This document shows positions 8,598-11,539 of a stretch of 11,539 bases of DNA, piece after piece. The notes below the pieces were generated by a model, which saw only the letters and a list, made by a program, of their open reading frames with translations, was not told the origin of the DNA and did no database searches. How positions within the stretch are numbered: the stretch's first letter is position 1; each line of letters begins with the position of its first letter. The stretch is from contig CALGLY010000482.1 in the NCBI GenBank assembly GCA_937959095.1, positions 1 to 11,539 of the forward strand, given 5' to 3'. Origin of the DNA: an uncultured Saprospiraceae bacterium (lineage in GTDB: Bacteria; Bacteroidota; Bacteroidia; Chitinophagales; Saprospiraceae). The translations under genes and the position numbers were made by a program.

Positions 8598-8619
8598 AGA
8601 GGAGACTTCGGTCTCCTTT
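8598..8619 (+). terminator. UUCG-loop hairpin after the 1930-residue gene
   Basis: GGAGAC (8601-8606) pairs with GTCTCC (8611-8616) around a TTCG tetraloop, and the stem extends by A-T and G-T pairs to 8598-8619. It lies 24 bp after the stop codon. The T-tail is short, so it may act with the hairpin directly after it, or protect the mRNA 3' end. Confidence 0.6.
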
Positions 8620-8627
8620 CATTGAAG

Positions 8628-8664
8628 GAAAAGCCTTCGCTCATTTTTTGAGTGAAGGCTTTTC
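8628..8664. terminator. Strong 16-bp-stem hairpin, likely bidirectional terminator
   Basis: The arm 8628-8643 (containing AAAAGCCTTC) pairs with 8649-8664 over 16 base pairs with a single G-T wobble, around a five-T loop. The A-run on one arm and T-run on the other fit a terminator. It follows the UUCG hairpin by eight bases, giving a tandem pair behind the large gene. Confidence 0.75.
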
Positions 8665-8668
8665 TGAT

Positions 8669-8690
8669 TTTAGGCAACTCCCAATAATAA
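8669..8690. repeat. 22-bp direct repeat, copy 1
   Basis: This copy begins TTTAGGCAACTC and ends CAATAATAA. It matches 8861-8882 at 21 of 22 bases; the only difference is C to T at the thirteenth base. It lies right behind the terminator hairpins. Confidence 0.8.
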
Positions 8691-8767
8691 AATCACACAC
8701 TTTATTAACTTGACTGACTACTAAGTTTTTAGGAATGTGTGTGCAGCGAGTGTAACACGCCTTTCTC

Positions 8768-8775
8768 TAAATTTG
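8768..8775 (+). promoter_or_regulatory. Candidate -7 promoter box for the TonB-dependent receptor
   Basis: TAAATTTG matches TAnnTTTG and is the only exact match I found in this spacer. It would give a leader of about 250 nt that includes all the hairpins before 9031. A near match with one extra base (TAGGATTTG) lies closer to the gene, near 8909-8917. Support is weak, as no -33 element is clear. Confidence 0.25.
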
Positions 8776-8860
8776 AAATGCAGGAATTTTGAATGAGTCC
8801 TAGTTTTTAGTATAGAAAACTCTAAAACTATTCCCGTATATTCGCAGCCGAAAAGCCTAA

Positions 8861-8882
8861 TTTAGGCAACTCTCAATAATAA
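8861..8882. repeat. 22-bp direct repeat, copy 2
   Basis: This is the second copy, 192 bp downstream of copy 1, with one mismatch. Here the first seven bases also form the right half of a palindrome (GCCTAA-T-TTAGGC), which copy 1 does not share. Confidence 0.8.
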
Positions 8883-8962
8883 GTAATAGAACTTTAGGCT
8901 AGTTATATTAGGATTTGCCTTAAATAAGTCACAGCGTATGCTGCTTAGAATGCGTTGTATTA

Positions 8963-9003
8963 ATGCCAACTGTGATTGGCATAGGAGCGCGTACTTGCGG
9001 CTC
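8963..9003 (+). promoter_or_regulatory. Two adjacent hairpins in the receptor leader
   Basis: ATGCCAA (8963-8969) pairs perfectly with TTGGCAT (8976-8982) around a six-base loop. Two bases later GAGCGCG (8985-8991) pairs with 8996-9003 around a TACT loop, with one bulged G and a G-T pair. Both end 27 bp before the start codon, so in the mRNA they would sit next to the ribosome entry region. They could be a leader regulatory element; no known class is recognised. Confidence 0.4.
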
Positions 9004-9030
9004 TACTTACCAAATTATTAATTTTTAGGA

Positions 9031-11307
9031 ATGAAACACTACATTTTTACGCTGCTTATAGCGGTTTTAGCCACAATAGTTTTATCGGCGCAAGGGACAC
9101 TGCGTGGAAATATGTATGATGGGGAATCTGGGGAGCCGATTATGTATGGTAATGTGCGCTTAGATGGAACAGATATAGGAACTACGACAGATTTAGATGG
9201 TTTTTTTAGCATTACAAATGTGGCGTCGGGAACATATAAATTGATAGGAACTTACATTGGGTATGATAGTATCTCGGTAGAGGTGCGGGTGACGAGTGGA
9301 AAAATAACATATCAACGCTTGGAGATTCAAGCGGGTGGCGTAGAGTTGGCTACTGTAGATGTATCGGGAAAGCGGGAACAGGCGCGCTCGGATGTGCAAA
9401 TCTCGAAGATGACAGTGACTCCGAAACAGATTCGGTCGTTGCCTTCGACGGGTGGTGTAGCGGATATTGCTCAATATTTGCCAGTATTACCTGGTGTGAT
9501 TGTGACTGGAGACCAAGGGGGGCAGCTCTATATTCGTGGTGGTTCGCCGATTCAGAATAAGATATTACTGGATGGTATGACTATTTATAATCCGTTTCAC
9601 TCGATTGGGTTTTTCTCGGTTTTTGAGACGGAAACGATACGTAGTATTGATGTATTGACGGGAGGATTTAATGCGGAATATGGTGGACGTATTTCGGCAG
9701 TGGTAGACATCAAGACACGGGAAGGGAATAAGAAACGCTATGGTGGTGCGGTGTCGGTGAATCCTTTTCAGTCGAAGGTGCTATTTGAAGGGCCGATTAG
9801 AAAATTGAACTCAGATACGGGGGCTAGTTCGTCTTTTATGATTACAGGGAAGCATTCTTATATAAATGAGACAGCAGATATTTTTTATAATTACGCGCCT
9901 ATCAACCAGACAGGCTTGCCTTATAATTTTACGGATTTGTATGGGAAGATATCCTTTCTTTCTGGGAATGGTACGAAGCTAAATTTATTTGGGTTTAATT
10001 TTAAAGATCGGGTAAATTTTGCGAATGTCGCGAATTTGAATTGGATAACGACAGGTGGTGGTGCAAACTTTACGCTCGTGCCTCCTAGTTCTTCGGTAGT
10101 GATTGATGGTACGGTGGGTTTTTCGGATTATGGGATTGAGTTGGATGAAAATGATGGGAATCCGCGTATTAGTGGTATTACGAACTTGTTGGCACGTCTG
10201 AATTTCTCTACTTTTTTGAAGAACAGTCAAATTCAATATGGTTTTGTGTTTAATGGCTTGAATACGGATTTTAAGTTTAGAAATTTTCTGGGGAATACAA
10301 TCGAACAGCGTGATTTTACAACAGAATTGGCAGCTTATGTGAAGTTTAAGCAAAAACTGGATAGAGTGATTTTCGAACCGAGTTTGCGCGCACAGATTTA
10401 TGCTTCGCAAGCTGATGTGTCTATTGAGCCACGTTTAGGGATAAAATACAATATTACAGATGATGTACGCTTAAAGTTCGCGGGGGGCTTATACTCGCAA
10501 AACCTGGTGAGTTCGGTAAATGAGCAGGATATTGTTAATTTGTTTGTTGGGTTTTTGGCAGGACCAGAGGAGAGTATTTTCAAGCCTGGTACACGTGAAC
10601 CGACGGATCATCGCTTGCAGAAATCGGTACATGCTATTGGTGGTGTTGAGGTGGATGTGAGTAATAATTTGACACTGAATTTGGAAGGCTATTTTAAGAA
10701 TTTTACGCAACTAATTGCTGTAAATAGAAATAAATTAAGTGAACAAGATCCGAATTTTTCAACGGAGACGGGTAAGGCTTATGGAGTAGATTTTTCTGCT
10801 AAATATGAGACGAAGGACTTGTACTTGTGGGGAACATATTCCTTAGGTTTTGTTAATCGCTATGATGGAGAACAGACCTATCCTACAATTTTTGATCGTC
10901 GGCATAACGTAAATTTATTGGCTACTTATAATTTTGGGAGCAATGATGCTTGGGAAGCAAGTGCACGTTGGAATATGGGATCAGGTTTTCCATTTACGCT
11001 GACACAGGGCTTCTACTCGCAGTATAATTTTACGGATGGCTTGGATTCAGATGTACTTTCGGGGAATGCAGATTTAGGAATTTTATATTCTGATGATCGG
11101 AATGATGGTCGCTTGCCGTATTATCATCGCTTAGATTTATCATTGAAACGTACCTTTGAATTTTCAAAATATTCAAAATTGGAAGCGGTGCTAAGTGTAA
11201 CAAATGCCTACAATAGAGATAATATTTTCTTCTTCGATAGAGTAGAGTATGAACGTATAAATCAGCTTCCTATTTTGCCAAGCTTGGGATTGAATTTTAC
11301 ATTCTAA
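9031..11307 (+). CDS. TonB-dependent outer-membrane receptor with CarboxypepD_reg-like N-terminus
   Basis: An outer-membrane importer driven by TonB-ExbB-ExbD; substrate unknown. The 758-residue protein starts with a signal peptide (MKHYIFTLLIAVLATIVLSA, cut before Gln21). Residues 22-108 are the carboxypeptidase-regulatory-like beta domain typical of Bacteroidota receptors (GTLRGNMYDGESGEPIMYGNV, TTDLDGFFSI, YIGYDS). Residues about 126-233 are the plug: ADIAQYLPVLPGV, LYIRGGSP with Arg169, LLDGMTIYNP, and the GGFNAEYGGRISAVVDI closing motif. The rest is a beta-barrel ending in NFTF, with the terminal Phe usual for BAM substrates. The start is fixed by an in-frame stop at 9019-9021. It is shorter than SusC-type receptors (about 1000 residues), and no SusD gene is seen beside it, so a siderophore, metal or small-ligand receptor is likelier than a glycan one. 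Its 5' half is unusually rich in TCG, GCG and ACG codons compared with the upstream gene. Confidence 0.93.
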   Translation: MKHYIFTLLIAVLATIVLSAQGTLRGNMYDGESGEPIMYGNVRLDGTDIGTTTDLDGFFSITNVASGTYKLIGTYIGYDSISVEVRVTSGKITYQRLEIQAGGVELATVDVSGKREQARSDVQISKMTVTPKQIRSLPSTGGVADIAQYLPVLPGVIVTGDQGGQLYIRGGSPIQNKILLDGMTIYNPFHSIGFFSVFETETIRSIDVLTGGFNAEYGGRISAVVDIKTREGNKKRYGGAVSVNPFQSKVLFEGPIRKLNSDTGASSSFMITGKHSYINETADIFYNYAPINQTGLPYNFTDLYGKISFLSGNGTKLNLFGFNFKDRVNFANVANLNWITTGGGANFTLVPPSSSVVIDGTVGFSDYGIELDENDGNPRISGITNLLARLNFSTFLKNSQIQYGFVFNGLNTDFKFRNFLGNTIEQRDFTTELAAYVKFKQKLDRVIFEPSLRAQIYASQADVSIEPRLGIKYNITDDVRLKFAGGLYSQNLVSSVNEQDIVNLFVGFLAGPEESIFKPGTREPTDHRLQKSVHAIGGVEVDVSNNLTLNLEGYFKNFTQLIAVNRNKLSEQDPNFSTETGKAYGVDFSAKYETKDLYLWGTYSLGFVNRYDGEQTYPTIFDRRHNVNLLATYNFGSNDAWEASARWNMGSGFPFTLTQGFYSQYNFTDGLDSDVLSGNADLGILYSDDRNDGRLPYYHRLDLSLKRTFEFSKYSKLEAVLSVTNAYNRDNIFFFDRVEYERINQLPILPSLGLNFTF

Positions 11308-11335
11308 TTTATTGGATAGTAAGGAATAACATATT

Positions 11336-11381
11336 AGGTTTGAAAGTATAATTTGCGTTTAAAAATTATATTTTCAAACCT
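11336..11381. terminator. 19-bp-stem hairpin after the receptor gene
   Basis: The arm 11336-11354 (AGGTTTGAAAGTATAATTT) pairs with 11363-11381 over 19 base pairs with one G-T wobble and an eight-base loop. It begins 28 bp after the stop. No long T-run follows, but the position and stem length fit a terminator or an mRNA 3' stabiliser; it could serve both strands. Confidence 0.7.
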
Positions 11382-11442
11382 TCAATTTTCCTAAGGAAAT
11401 CGGCAATAAATAAGGTACCCATTATGGCGTAGATATTTTCTT

Positions 11443-11510
11443 CTTCTAAAGAATTGAAAAAATCAGTGCATAGCCGTCGCTACGGACTTATTTTTTCGAT
11501 TTTTTAGAAG
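11443..11510. repeat. Imperfect inverted repeat near the right edge
   Basis: CTTCTAAA (11443-11450) and AAAAAATC (11457-11464) are mirrored on the right by GATTTTTTAGAAG (11498-11510). Between them AGCCGT and ACGGACT form an inner hairpin around a CGCT loop, with one bulge. It could be a terminator of a gene beyond the edge or a small structured repeat element. Confidence 0.45.
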
Positions 11511-11539
11511 GAAACCCGCCTGCTCCGCTTGTTCGGGCA

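Larger units (their letters stand above)
8665..9030. other. Hairpin-rich spacer before the TonB-dependent receptor
   Basis: No ORF of note is seen on either strand. Features are a split 22-bp direct repeat, a candidate promoter box, a stem-loop at 8801-8830 (TAGTTTTTAG with CTAAAACTA, one bulge), a 13-bp palindrome at 8855-8867 (GCCTAA-T-TTAGGC), a small CAGC/GCTG hairpin at 8932-8943, and two adjacent hairpins at 8963-9003. I found no tRNA fold and do not recognise a known riboswitch. Confidence 0.5.

Noticed and set aside
8665..9030. Hidden tRNA or known riboswitch in the spacer
   Set aside because: I could not assemble a cloverleaf with a T-loop motif, and no B12-box or other familiar conserved core was seen.
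9985..10410. 141-codon minus-strand ORF inside the receptor gene
   Set aside because: The plus-strand receptor frame is intact and has clear family motifs; the antisense protein looks like shadow translation.

Overview
The window reads as chromosomal DNA from a member of the Bacteroidota, probably Saprospiria-like. The case for the phylum is a type IX secretion (T9SS) C-terminal sorting domain, a TonB-dependent receptor with an N-terminal carboxypeptidase-regulatory-like domain, an OmpA-type protein with thrombospondin type 3 repeats, AT-rich DNA by eye, starts without Shine-Dalgarno sequences, and several TAnnTTTG boxes. The Saprospiria assignment is weaker. It rests on the huge secreted protein combining Cys-rich HYR-like modules, a dockerin-like segment and a T9SS tail.

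Layout. Positions 1-643 (minus) carry the 5' two thirds or so of an OmpA-like outer-membrane protein gene that runs off the left edge. A 374-bp divergent spacer holds a tandem 19-bp repeat and a candidate promoter. Positions 1018-2352 (plus) encode adenylosuccinate lyase (purB). A 429-bp spacer has a likely purB terminator and two candidate promoters. Positions 2782-8574 (plus) encode a 1930-residue secreted modular protein. A 456-bp hairpin-rich spacer with a split direct repeat follows. Positions 9031-11307 (plus) encode a TonB-dependent receptor, followed by a 19-bp-stem hairpin. The last roughly 160 bp hold inverted repeats and no supportable gene.

The four genes are separated by 370-460 bp, and hairpins follow all three complete ones, so they look like separate transcription units rather than an operon. 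Three of the four products belong to the cell envelope or the outside of the cell: an outer-membrane/peptidoglycan anchor, a T9SS-exported surface or released protein, and an outer-membrane importer. purB is a housekeeping gene with no evident link to them. I see no CRISPR array, tRNA, rRNA, insertion sequence or defence cassette. The more unusual material is the architecture and internal codon-use shift of the 1930-residue protein, the codon-use contrast with the receptor gene, and the structured spacer between them.
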